64,000 bases of DNA from Paenibacillus sacheonensis (GTDB lineage Bacteria; Bacillota; Bacilli; Paenibacillales; Paenibacillaceae), in the NCBI RefSeq assembly GCF_009909195.1, contig NZ_JAAAMU010000001.1:248001-312000 (forward strand). The letters are read 5' to 3'. Of the stretch, positions 8,745 to 16,794 are shown in pieces; the stretch's first letter is position 1, and every line of letters begins with the position of its first letter. The position numbers were made by a program, and so were the translations under genes. The notes below the pieces were generated by a model that saw nothing but the letters and a program-made list of their open reading frames with translations, did not search any database and was not told where the DNA came from.

Positions 8745-9422
8745 ATGGCACATCTTACATTCGAGGCAGCGTACGAACAGTTTATGGAACGTCACGTCGA
8801 AATACGGTCGGGCGAACGGCGGGGCCGTCTTATCCGCGGTCACCGCCATGCGGAAAAATTGCTGCTGGAGCAAGTATGGTGGCCGCTGTTCGGGAGTTTC
8901 GAGCGTCTGCACCCGGAATACGAGGTGATGGATTGGAACCGCAAATCCCAATTTCTCGATTTCGCGTTCCTGACGCCGACCGGGCAATTCGGCATTGAGT
9001 GCGACGGCTATCAGAGCCACGTGAAGGATATGGACCGCGAACGGTTCAGTTACTCGCTCAATCGTGACACCTACTTAACCGCGATGGGATGGAAGATGAT
9101 TCGTTTTTCCTTCGACGACGTCCAGCAACGACCGGAAATCTGCCGAATGCTTCTTCAGCTCGCGATCGGGCCGCATGTGCTGCGAATGACAGAACCGGCG
9201 GAAGAGGCATTGTCACCGCTTGAAAAAGAGGTGTTGCGCATGGCTTGTAAAATGACGGCTCCTATTCGAACGCGCGACGTTTCGAAACGGTTTAATCTTG
9301 GCTTTCGTGCCGCGCGCGGTCCCCTGGCGCGACTGAGCGGGCTAGGGCTGCTCACGCCACTGGCCAAAGAAGCTTATGTTACCGGCTATCGGGTGAATGA
9401 GTTAGCGGCCAAGTATTTGTAA
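8745..9422 (+). CDS. DUF559/Vsr-like PD-(D/E)XK nuclease-fold protein with C-terminal winged helix
   Basis: 225 residues. The middle carries a DUF559-like pattern: FLDFAF, then FGIECDGYQSH, then an NRDTYLTAMGWKMIRFSFDDV stretch, which gives the D...ExD core plus the trailing R/F motif of small nuclease folds. The last 60 residues (RTRDVSKRFNLGFRAARGPL) look like a winged helix-turn-helix. DNA binding and cleavage are inferred. It is homologous along its length to the gene at 61660-62310. ATG 8745 is chosen because GAGGAGG ends 7 nt upstream; ATG 8739 is only one base from it. A terminator precedes it and a hairpin array follows. Confidence 0.6.
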   Translation: MAHLTFEAAYEQFMERHVEIRSGERRGRLIRGHRHAEKLLLEQVWWPLFGSFERLHPEYEVMDWNRKSQFLDFAFLTPTGQFGIECDGYQSHVKDMDRERFSYSLNRDTYLTAMGWKMIRFSFDDVQQRPEICRMLLQLAIGPHVLRMTEPAEEALSPLEKEVLRMACKMTAPIRTRDVSKRFNLGFRAARGPLARLSGLGLLTPLAKEAYVTGYRVNELAAKYL

Positions 9423-9465
9423 CGGCTGTTTGCGTGTTGTCGCAACCAGCGGCATCGGGAGCGCC

Positions 9466-9742
9466 AAAAGCTGCGGCACAGCAGCTTTTCCGACCGGATC
9501 GGCCCAGAAGCGCGCCAAAAGCTGCACCACAGCAGCTTTTCCGGGGGAACCGGCCCGGATGTGCCAAAAGCTGCACCACAGCAGCTTTTCCGGGGAACTG
9601 GCCCGGGAAGCGCGCCAAAAGCTGCACCACAGCAGCTTTTCCGGCTGGACCGGCTCGGAAGCGAGCCTAAAGCTGCACCACAGCAGCTTTTCCGACCGAA
9701 CCAGCCCGGAAGCGCGCCAAAAGCTGCAGCACAGCAGCTTTT
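9466..9742 (+). repeat. Six tandem 51-bp repeats, each with a GCTGC/GCAGC hairpin
   Basis: Cores begin at 9466, 9517, 9566, 9617, 9668 and 9719: spacing 51, 49, 51, 51, 51. Each core is AAAAGCTGC, a 6-nt spacer (mostly ACCACA), then GCAGCTTTT, so it is terminator-like on both strands. The linkers vary but keep a CCGR-rich character. The period is a multiple of three, so several frames stay open across it, but no frame looks like a protein. A further half-unit (TTTTCAGCTTTTCCG) lies near 9765. The array follows the nuclease-like gene. Confidence 0.9.
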
Positions 9743-9825
9743 CCAGTCATATCGACGCGGAACGCTTTTCAGCTTTTCCGACCGAACCGGCCCCGCAACT
9801 TGCCAAGGGCCTATACAAAACGACC

Positions 9826-9852
9826 GAGAGCCGGCTGCCGCAGCCGGCTCTC
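9826..9852. terminator. Bidirectional hairpin between convergent genes
   Basis: GAGAGCCGGCTG and CAGCCGGCTCTC form a perfect 12-bp stem with a 3-nt loop, between the repeat array and the 3' end of the LysR gene. U-tracts are weak on both strands (TCATTATT; CGTTTTG), so termination strength is uncertain. Confidence 0.6.
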
Positions 9853-9877
9853 TCATTATTCGCCCTCGCTCGCGCGA

Positions 9878-10768
9878 TTATGCCGGAGTCTGGCTCCTAG
9901 ACAGCAGCGCAACGATCCGCTGCACGAAGGACGGATTCCAGTAATCGCTCCGCCATGCGGCTGTGATCTTCAGATAGACCGCTTGCCCGGGCAGCGGAAC
10001 ATGCAGCATGCGCGAGCCGCACCGTTCCGCGGCGGAAGCGGGAAGGACGGCCAGCATGCCGCCGCCCGTCGCCGCGCCGAGCACGAGATCGATCCGATCG
10101 GTCGTCCATTCGAACGGAAGCGATACTTTCTCATGAAGCTCCCAGCCGCGAAGCGCTTCACGAAGCGCGCTATCGGCAAGTTCGACGAAACGCTGGCCGG
10201 CCAGCTTGTAAGGCGCGATGGAAGCGGTACCCGCGAAGGGATGGCTGTCGTTCATGAACAATAGCAGCCGTTCCTGGGCGAGCTCTTGGAACTGCAGCTG
10301 CCCCGTTGAAGCGCGCTCGGGAAAGCTCCCGCTGACGAGCAGATCGATCGCGCCGGCATGCAGCTGCTCCAGCAGGTCGTCATGGGTGCCGGTGCGAAGC
10401 TCCAAGCGCATTTGCACGGCGTCCGTCTCCTTGGTCCGCCAATCCAGACCGAACAGCAGCGAAGAAGCGGCATCCGTGCAGCCGACGATGAATCCATGCT
10501 TGCCATGCTCGCGGTAGGATTGAAATCTCGCTTCCGCTTCCCTGTAGAGCCGATCGATCTCGACGGCATACCGGAGCAGGATCCGGCCCGGACCCGTCAG
10601 CAGCACTTTGCCCGTCTTGATTTCGAAGAGCGGGACGCCCCATTCCTCTTCGAGCTTTTTCATATGAAAGCTGACGGTAGGCTGCTTGACGCCGATTTCT
10701 TCCGCGACCGCGGTCACTTTTTTTAGTTCATCCAGCAGCACTAAGATCTGCAGTCTTAATATACTCAT
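9878..10768 (-). CDS. LysR-family transcriptional regulator
   Basis: 296 residues. The N-terminal winged helix-turn-helix contains KKVTAVAEEIGVKQPTVSFHMKKLEE, the recognition region of LysR proteins (here VKQPTVSFHMKKLE), and the rest is the periplasmic-binding-like effector domain (residues about 90-290). It is divergent from phosphate operon B with 187 bases between, in which a PhoP box lies, so it may modulate pstS2 or respond to a co-substrate. Nothing in the sequence reveals the effector. It ends against the hairpin at 9826-9852. Confidence 0.88.
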   Translation of the reverse strand: MSILRLQILVLLDELKKVTAVAEEIGVKQPTVSFHMKKLEEEWGVPLFEIKTGKVLLTGPGRILLRYAVEIDRLYREAEARFQSYREHGKHGFIVGCTDAASSLLFGLDWRTKETDAVQMRLELRTGTHDDLLEQLHAGAIDLLVSGSFPERASTGQLQFQELAQERLLLFMNDSHPFAGTASIAPYKLAGQRFVELADSALREALRGWELHEKVSLPFEWTTDRIDLVLGAATGGGMLAVLPASAAERCGSRMLHVPLPGQAVYLKITAAWRSDYWNPSFVQRIVALLSRSQTPA

Positions 10769-10848
10769 GATTGTTAAGCTCCTAAACGGCCAGAATATAC
10801 AATTCCTTTATATTATATCAATAATTTATTCATAATCTCTATGCAGTT

Positions 10849-10902
10849 TTAGCATTCCGTTAACACTAAGAAAATATCAAATTAATAACCAGCCTATACA
10901 AT
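10849..10902 (+). promoter_or_regulatory. PhoP box and promoter of phosphate operon B
   Basis: TTAGCA (10849), TTAACA (10860), AAAATA (10871) and TTAATA (10882) keep the 11-nt period; TACAAT (10897-10902) follows the last unit after 9 nt. This reproduces the operon A layout. Confidence 0.78.
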
Positions 10903-10955
10903 AGGTCTTGTAAAACAAATAACCGCGGGGACAGCGGAAGGAGAAACGAACTGAA

Positions 10956-11936
10956 ATGAGAAAAGCACTATTCATTGTTGTGGCACTGATGTTGACGATC
11001 GGTCTTGCTGCTTGCGGCTCTAACAAAGACAATAACGGCGGCAATGCAAATAGCGGTACGGAAAACACGGGGAATGCCAGCACGGGCGGCAACGCGAATG
11101 CGGGCGGCAACGCAAACGCTGGCGGGGAGACAGTGAGCGGACAAGTACTGGCAGCGGGTTCCACGGCTCTGCAGCCGCTCGTCGAGCAAGTATCGAAGAA
11201 GTTCATGGAAGACGCTAAATACAGCGGCGTTACGGTTCAAGTACAAGGCGGCGGCAGCGGCACCGGCCTGACGCAAGTGCAAGGCGGCCAAGTGAACATC
11301 GGTAACTCCGACATCTTCGCGGAAGAGAAATTCGTTGACGCGGATGCGGATAAAGCGAAAGAACTGGTTGACCACCAAGTTGCGGTCGTAGCCATGGCAG
11401 CTGTCGTGAACAAAAGCGTAACGGTCGACAACCTGACGAAACAACAACTAGTCGACATTTTCACGGGTAAAGTAAAGAACTGGAAAGAAGTAGGCGGCCA
11501 AGACGAGAAAATCACGATCATCAACCGTCCAAGCAGCTCCGGTACGCGCAAAACGTTCGAAAAATACGCACTGGGCACGAAATCCGAAGACGTAGCGGGC
11601 TCCATCCAAGAAGACGCATCCGGCACGGTCAAGAAATATGTAACGGATACGCCTGGAGCGATCGGTTACCTGGCGCTTTCCTACCTGGACGACACCGTTA
11701 AAACGGTTAAATACGAAGGCGTAGAACCAAAAGAAGAAAACATCGTGACCGGCGACTATCCAATCTGGGCTTACGAGCACATGTACACGAAAGGCGAGCC
11801 TGACGCAGCAACGAAAGCTTTCCTGGATTACATGGTGAGCGACGAAGTTCAAAAGAGCGACGTTACCGAACTGGGTTACATTCCGGTTGGCAACATGAAA
11901 GTAAAACGCGACGCTGCAGGCGCCATCGTAAAATAA
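10956..11936 (+). CDS. pstS: Phosphate-binding lipoprotein PstS
   Basis: 326 residues. A lipoprotein signal peptide ends in the lipobox LAAC (Cys20), followed by a Gly/Asn-rich tether to about residue 50. The PBP_like_2 domain has AAGSTALQPL, GGGSGTGLTQVQ, IGNSDIFAEEK and RPSSSGTRKTFEK, the phosphate-contacting loops of PstS. It is the extracellular receptor of operon B. GGAAGGAG precedes ATG 10956. Unlike the PstS at 2664 it is membrane-anchored, which suggests that operon B encodes the conventional uptake system. Confidence 0.93.
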   Translation: MRKALFIVVALMLTIGLAACGSNKDNNGGNANSGTENTGNASTGGNANAGGNANAGGETVSGQVLAAGSTALQPLVEQVSKKFMEDAKYSGVTVQVQGGGSGTGLTQVQGGQVNIGNSDIFAEEKFVDADADKAKELVDHQVAVVAMAAVVNKSVTVDNLTKQQLVDIFTGKVKNWKEVGGQDEKITIINRPSSSGTRKTFEKYALGTKSEDVAGSIQEDASGTVKKYVTDTPGAIGYLALSYLDDTVKTVKYEGVEPKEENIVTGDYPIWAYEHMYTKGEPDAATKAFLDYMVSDEVQKSDVTELGYIPVGNMKVKRDAAGAIVK

Positions 11937-12053
11937 GTATCGCAGCGAGCAATTGAATAACGAACCAGTCATCAGAGGTGGAGCACTCCGCCTCTTCTTG
12001 ACTGTCAAGAGTAGGTTCATGCATGTATTGAAGGATTGAAGGAGAGATGAACG

Positions 12054-12989
12054 ATGGAGCAGCCCGCTGTGAATGATCAACCACGCGTACACCAAAGAAC
12101 GACTCGCACGATAGCCAAGCCTCACGTCATGGAAGAATGGGTAGGGAAAGTGTTCACGACCTTGTGCGTCACCGTGCTTGTCGTCACGATCGCCGCCATC
12201 GTCTATTTCGTAGCTTCCCACGGTTTGGCTACCTTTATTACGGATGGCGTCAGCCTCAGCGGGCTGCTTAGCGGATTGAAATGGGATCCGGAAGGCGATA
12301 TTCCGCTGTACGGCGCCCTGCCGTTCATCTTCGGCTCCTTTAGCACTTCGCTGCTGGCAGCTATCATCGCCGCACCGCTCGGAGTCTGCGCCGCCGTCTT
12401 CATGACGCAGATCATGCCTGGCCTTGGCAAGCGCGTGCTTCAGCCGGTTATCGAGCTGCTGGCAGGCATTCCGTCCGTCGTATTCGGATTTGTCGGTCTG
12501 AGCATCGTCGTCCCCTTCCTGCGTTCCGTATTCCCGGGCCAGGGGATCGGCATCGCGGCGGGCGCGATCGTCTTGTCGTTCATGATTCTGCCGACGATTA
12601 CGACGATCGCGACCGATGCGTTGTCCAACCTGCAGCGCGGCTTGAAGGAGGGCTCGTTCGCCCTTGGCGCGACCCGCTGGCAGACGATCTACCGCATCGT
12701 CATTCCGACTACGCTCCCGTCGCTGCTCACGGGCGTCGTGCTCGGCATGTCGCGTGCGTTCGGCGAAGCGCTGGCCGTGCAAATGGTCATCGGCAACGCG
12801 CCGCACATTCCGCATTCCTTGTTCGAATCGGCTTCAACGCTGACAAGCGTCATTACGCTGGACATGGGGAACACGATTACGGGCTCCACGCATAACAATG
12901 CGCTTTGGTCGCTTGCGCTGATTCTGCTTGCCATGACTTTCATCTTCGTCTTTATCGTTCGCTTCCTCGAGAGGAGAAATAACCGATGA
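12054..12989 (+). CDS. pstC: Phosphate ABC transporter permease PstC (second copy)
   Basis: 311 residues, six membrane segments, EAA loop near SFALGATRWQTIYRIVIPTT and a MSRAFGEALAVQMVIGN segment shared with the PstC at 3645. The 117-base gap after pstS2 carries no clear terminator. AAGGAGAGATGAACG precedes ATG 12054. It overlaps pstA2 by four bases. Confidence 0.93.
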   Translation: MEQPAVNDQPRVHQRTTRTIAKPHVMEEWVGKVFTTLCVTVLVVTIAAIVYFVASHGLATFITDGVSLSGLLSGLKWDPEGDIPLYGALPFIFGSFSTSLLAAIIAAPLGVCAAVFMTQIMPGLGKRVLQPVIELLAGIPSVVFGFVGLSIVVPFLRSVFPGQGIGIAAGAIVLSFMILPTITTIATDALSNLQRGLKEGSFALGATRWQTIYRIVIPTTLPSLLTGVVLGMSRAFGEALAVQMVIGNAPHIPHSLFESASTLTSVITLDMGNTITGSTHNNALWSLALILLAMTFIFVFIVRFLERRNNR

Positions 12990-13873
12990 GCGCCAAAACC
13001 GCAGATCGCATCGCAACAGCCGTTATCGTGGCCGTATCCGGCCTCATCGTTATCCTGCTGGCAGGCTTGCTTGGGTATATTCTCTTCCGGGGATTGCCGA
13101 ACATCAGCTTTCATTTCTTAACATCCGGTCCGCAAACGATCAAAGCGGGCGGGGGCATCGGACCGCAATTGTTCAATTCCTTGTTCTTATTGGTGCTTAC
13201 GCTGATCATAACCATTCCGGTCGGCCTTGGCGCCGGCATTTACATGAGCCAATACGCGAAGCCGGGCAGGGTGACGGATTCCATTCGTTTGATCGTCGAG
13301 GTGCTGTCCTCCTTCCCTTCGATCGTCGTCGGGTTGTTCGGCTTGCTCGTCATCGTCAATATTTTCGGACTCGGCTTCTCGCTGTTCTCCGGCGCGCTTG
13401 CGCTGACGGTATTCAATCTGCCCCTGATGGTGCGGATTACGGAGCAAGCCATGAACGGCGTAGCGCGCGAACAGAAGGAAGCGAGCCTGGCGCTCGGACT
13501 CTCCCGCTGGAAGACGATCACTTCGGTCATGCTTCCGATCGCGATGCCGGCTATCGTTACGGGCACCATTCTTGCCGCGGGCCGGGTGTTCGGCGAAGCG
13601 GCGGCGCTGCTGTTCACGGCAGGCATGAGTTCGCCAAGGCTTGATTTTACGAATTGGAACCCGCTCAGCCCGTTCTCTCCGCTTAATCCGTTCCGCCCGG
13701 CCGAGACGCTGGCGGTTCATATCTGGAAGATCAACAGCGAAGGCCTGGCACCGGACGCGACCCAAATCGCAGCCGGCGCATCGGCGGTACTGATCATCAT
13801 GGTGCTGATCTTCAATTTCTCGGCAAGATGGTTCGGCAGATACTTACACCGCAAATTTACGGCTACCAAATAA
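12986..13873 (+). CDS. pstA: Phosphate ABC transporter permease PstA (second copy)
   Basis: 295 residues with six membrane segments and the EAA loop around ASLALGLSRWKTITSVMLPI. The GAGGGIGPQLFNSLF-like periplasmic start of the permease domain is shared with the PstA at 4607. ATG 12986 overlaps the pstC2 stop (ATGA). It forms the channel with PstC2. Confidence 0.93.
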   Translation: MSAKTADRIATAVIVAVSGLIVILLAGLLGYILFRGLPNISFHFLTSGPQTIKAGGGIGPQLFNSLFLLVLTLIITIPVGLGAGIYMSQYAKPGRVTDSIRLIVEVLSSFPSIVVGLFGLLVIVNIFGLGFSLFSGALALTVFNLPLMVRITEQAMNGVAREQKEASLALGLSRWKTITSVMLPIAMPAIVTGTILAAGRVFGEAAALLFTAGMSSPRLDFTNWNPLSPFSPLNPFRPAETLAVHIWKINSEGLAPDATQIAAGASAVLIIMVLIFNFSARWFGRYLHRKFTATK

Positions 13874-13890
13874 GGGGAGGGTGAACAAGC

Positions 13891-14649
13891 ATGCAACAGA
13901 CAGGACTATCAGCCAGCAACCTCAGCGTATTCTATGGGGAGAAGGAAGCCATCAAGAACGTATCGCTTGCTTTCTCGCCCCGTGAGGTAACCGCGCTCAT
14001 CGGGCCTTCCGGCTGCGGCAAATCCACGTTTCTGCGCAGCCTGAACCGGATGAACGACACGATTGGCGGCGTTCGTACCAAAGGCGAGATTTGGATCGAC
14101 GGCGAGAACATCAACGAGCCCGGCGTCGACGTCGTCCTGCTTCGCCAGAAGATCGGCATGGTATGGCAGCGCCCGAATCCGTTTCACAAATCGATCTACG
14201 AGAATATCGCGTTCGGTCCGCGCTACCACGGCGTGCGCAAGAAAAAGCAGCTCGACGAGATCGTGGAGGAATGCCTGCGGAAATCCGCGCTGTGGGAAGA
14301 GACGAAGGATCGTCTGCATTCTTCGGCGCTGGCGCTTTCCGGCGGACAGCAGCAGCGGCTCTGCATCGCTCGCTCCATCGCGGTCAAGCCGAAGGTCATC
14401 TTGATGGATGAACCGGCGTCGGCGCTCGATCCCGTATCGACGGCGAAGGTCGAAGAGCTGATCGCGGAGCTCAAACAGGATTACAGCATCGTCATCGTGA
14501 CGCATAACATGCATCAGGCAGCGCGCGTCTCGGACAAAACGGCTTTCTTCTATATGGGCAAGGTCGTCGAGTACGACAAGACCGATAAAATCTTCACGAA
14601 TCCATCCCAGAAAGCGACGGACGATTATATCTCCGGCCGTTTCGGCTGA
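13891..14649 (+). CDS. pstB: Phosphate ABC transporter ATPase PstB (second copy)
   Basis: 252 residues with Walker [10 protein letters not shown], signature [14 protein letters not shown], Walker [12 protein letters not shown] and switch histidine VTHNMHQAA. It is very similar to the PstB at 6979. It ends operon B, which has no phoU and must rely on the PhoU of operon A if one is needed. GGGGAGGG precedes ATG 13891. Confidence 0.95.
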   Translation: MQQTGLSASNLSVFYGEKEAIKNVSLAFSPREVTALIGPSGCGKSTFLRSLNRMNDTIGGVRTKGEIWIDGENINEPGVDVVLLRQKIGMVWQRPNPFHKSIYENIAFGPRYHGVRKKKQLDEIVEECLRKSALWEETKDRLHSSALALSGGQQQRLCIARSIAVKPKVILMDEPASALDPVSTAKVEELIAELKQDYSIVIVTHNMHQAARVSDKTAFFYMGKVVEYDKTDKIFTNPSQKATDDYISGRFG

Positions 14650-14687
14650 TAGCCGGCGGGAAGAGTTTTGGAAGAAACCGAAATAGT

Positions 14688-14728
14688 AAGGGTTTTGCGT
14701 CTTTTGAGGCGCAGGACCCTTTTTTTTG
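14688..14728 (+). terminator. Terminator of phosphate operon B
   Basis: AAGGGTTTTGCGTC pairs imperfectly with GGCGCAGGACCCTT across a TTTTGA loop, and the right arm runs into eight T. Confidence 0.85.
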
Positions 14729-14756
14729 TTGGGCATCTTCCTTGGCCCGGACACGC

Positions 14757-15608
14757 CTAGTTCTCCGCTGCAAGTTCGGCCTGCTTGTCGCGCCAACGGA
14801 TAGGGCTGTCCCCGTACGTCTTGCGAAACAGACGGCAGAAATAATGGATGCTGTTGAAGCCGGTCTTCTCGGCGATGACTCGCAGCGGCAGCTCGCTTCG
14901 CAGCAGGTAACTGACGGCCGCTTTGAGCCGCAGCGTCTGCAGATACTCGAAAGGCGTACGGCCGGTATGCTTCTTGAAGATGCGGACCAAATAGGAAGGA
15001 TTGAGATGGACGAGTTCGGCCAGCATGTCGAGCGTCAAATCGTCGCTATATCGCCATTCCATGAAGTCGATGAGGATGTCGATGGTTTCCTGGGGGCTCC
15101 ATTTGTTTTGCGACCGCGCGCACGGGCCGCCTTCGAGCGAGGAGTAGCGCAGGATGTGGGCGATTAACCGGATAATCTTATTCAGCTCGAGCAGACATAC
15201 CTGTTCGAGCTCGTCGTTCGGACGGACTTCTCTCGTGAGGAACAGCCGATGAACATACTGAAGCGACCGCTCGATCTCGCCGGCGAACGGTGCCCTGGCA
15301 TCATCGATCGCGGCAGCCTGCAGCAGATTCCATCGGTCGATGTTGGCGGTTGTCAGGAACGGGTCGTCGGCTTCGCTGAGCTCGAGGAAGATGCAGCCGA
15401 TCTCCGGATCGAGACTCTCGAGGACATGCGGGGTGGAAGGGGCGATGAGGAAAACGGCCGGCGCATGAAGTTCCAGACAATGACCGGCCCACTGGAATCT
15501 CGCGCGGCCTTTGGTAATGTACAAGATTTCCAGATTGTCGGCATGAATGCCTCCCGCCGGTGCGGCGCTGTCGCTGATGGTAAGCGCTTTGCAGATTCGA
15601 ATTCTCAT
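14757..15608 (-). CDS. AraC-family transcriptional regulator with cupin-like N domain
   Basis: 283 residues. The N-terminal 110 residues resemble the AraC sugar-binding cupin (ILYITKGRARFQWAGHCLELH). The C-terminal 100 residues hold two helix-turn-helix units, including LTLDMLAELVHLNPSYLVRI and VIAEKTGFNSIHYFCRLFRK. It is divergent from the catabolic cluster that begins at 15787 and is its likely activator. The frame is open 47 codons upstream, but the ATG at 15608 has a GGGGGGC ribosome site and matches the family's usual N terminus. Confidence 0.88.
   Translation of the reverse strand: MRIRICKALTISDSAAPAGGIHADNLEILYITKGRARFQWAGHCLELHAPAVFLIAPSTPHVLESLDPEIGCIFLELSEADDPFLTTANIDRWNLLQAAAIDDARAPFAGEIERSLQYVHRLFLTREVRPNDELEQVCLLELNKIIRLIAHILRYSSLEGGPCARSQNKWSPQETIDILIDFMEWRYSDDLTLDMLAELVHLNPSYLVRIFKKHTGRTPFEYLQTLRLKAAVSYLLRSELPLRVIAEKTGFNSIHYFCRLFRKTYGDSPIRWRDKQAELAAEN
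15578..15593. promoter_or_regulatory. Possible CcpA (cre-like) site in the start of the AraC gene
   Basis: TGGTAAGCGCTTTGCA contains the palindromic core AAGCGCTT typical of catabolite-responsive elements, within the first ten codons of the regulator. Matches outside the core are partial. Confidence 0.35.
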
Positions 15609-15695
15609 GAACGCCCCCCTTTCCCGCCAGAAGTAGATAACGTGCAATACAATACGTGGAAAATGCGCAAGAATGTCAGAAAAATACCGTTCATG

Positions 15696-15723
15696 GTTGC
15701 ATAAGTGCAACATCCGGTGCAAC
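15696..15723. promoter_or_regulatory. Putative operator between the AraC gene and the catabolic cluster
   Basis: GTTGCA, four bases, TGCAAC, six bases, TGCAAC: a perfect 6-bp inverted repeat followed by a third half-site in direct orientation. It is centred in the 178-base divergent intergenic region, a suitable place for the AraC protein at 14757. Confidence 0.5.
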
Positions 15724-15786
15724 GACTGTAACCGCTTTCTATTATACACTTATTACGGGCGAACTTACAGATTTAGACAGAAGAGG

Positions 15787-16794
15787 GTGGGGGCGATCGT
15801 AACGAAAACGGATGCGGTGTTGTTTTACGGACGCCATGACGCGAGACTCGGGAGCATTGAAATCGGCGATCCGGGACCGGACGAAGTGCAGGTGCGCACG
15901 TCGGCTTCGTTGATCAGCACCGGCACGGAGAGATGGATTCTGACTGATCGCTTCTCGGCATCCGGTACGCCATATCCCTGCGTCCCGGGATACCAGCGGG
16001 TAGGGATCGTCACGAAGACGGGTTCGAACGTGCGGGACGTGCGAATCGGCGAACGGGTCATCGCAACGAGCGGCAGCTGGACCGGCGGGAGTATCCCGTA
16101 CTGGGGCGCCCACCTGGCGCTGGCCAATACGAGCCGCAGCGAGATTTATCCCGTGGCGGACAGCTTAAGCAACGAAGACGCAGCCGGAATCGTCGTGGCG
16201 CAGGTCGGGTACAATGCGGCTTCCCGCGTTTCGCTTGGCGGCGACGATTGGATCGTCGTCTACGGCGACGGACTCATCGGGCAATGCGCCGCGCAAGCAG
16301 CGAGGGCCAGAGGAGCCAAGACGATATTGGTCGGCAGGAGACGAGAGCGGCTTGAGCTGGGAGCGATATACAGCGCCGATCATGTCATCGATTCCTCGGC
16401 CGGGGATCTGAGCGGGCAGGTGAAAGAGATAACGGGAGGACGGCATGCGACGGCGGTGCTTGACACGCTGCAGCAGCGAGAGCTCCAGCTGGAATACGTC
16501 CCGCTGCTTGAACAGGGAGCTGGGCAGATCGTCTATTGCGGGCACGCGATCGGCGATGCTTGGGCCGATATGTCGCTGCTGCAGGCATGCGGACTGACCT
16601 GCCATTTCGTGTCCGACTGGACGAGGGAGAGAAACGAGGCTGCGTTGTCGCTGTTGACGGAAGGAAGCATGAGGCTGGCACCGCTCGTTACGCATCGGGG
16701 GACGGCGGCGGAAGCGCCAGGATTTTACCGGATGCTGCTGGACAAGAAGGAACCCTTTCTAGGAATACTTATCGATTGGAGCCTTGAACAATGA
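15787..16794 (+). CDS. Zinc-type (MDR) alcohol/polyol dehydrogenase family protein
   Basis: About 335 residues. An N-terminal GroES-like domain (residues about 15-125) and a Rossmann domain with VYGDGLIGQCAAQAARARGAKT are typical of the medium-chain dehydrogenases; NAD(P)-dependent oxidation of a sugar or polyol is likely. The four-cysteine structural zinc lobe is not apparent, and only a few Cys/His are available for catalytic zinc, so it may be a zinc-independent member. The start is uncertain: the frame runs back to 15673, while GTG 15787 lies directly after AGAAGAGG. It overlaps the next gene (ATGA). Confidence 0.75.
   Translation: MGAIVTKTDAVLFYGRHDARLGSIEIGDPGPDEVQVRTSASLISTGTERWILTDRFSASGTPYPCVPGYQRVGIVTKTGSNVRDVRIGERVIATSGSWTGGSIPYWGAHLALANTSRSEIYPVADSLSNEDAAGIVVAQVGYNAASRVSLGGDDWIVVYGDGLIGQCAAQAARARGAKTILVGRRRERLELGAIYSADHVIDSSAGDLSGQVKEITGGRHATAVLDTLQQRELQLEYVPLLEQGAGQIVYCGHAIGDAWADMSLLQACGLTCHFVSDWTRERNEAALSLLTEGSMRLAPLVTHRGTAAEAPGFYRMLLDKKEPFLGILIDWSLEQ

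Noticed and set aside
9430-9900. Open reading frame of 156 codons across the hairpin array, with a 17-residue repeat
   Set aside because: The repeat period is a multiple of three, so several frames stay open by construction; the frame has no ribosome site, shifts at the 49-nt unit, and runs into the LysR terminator region.
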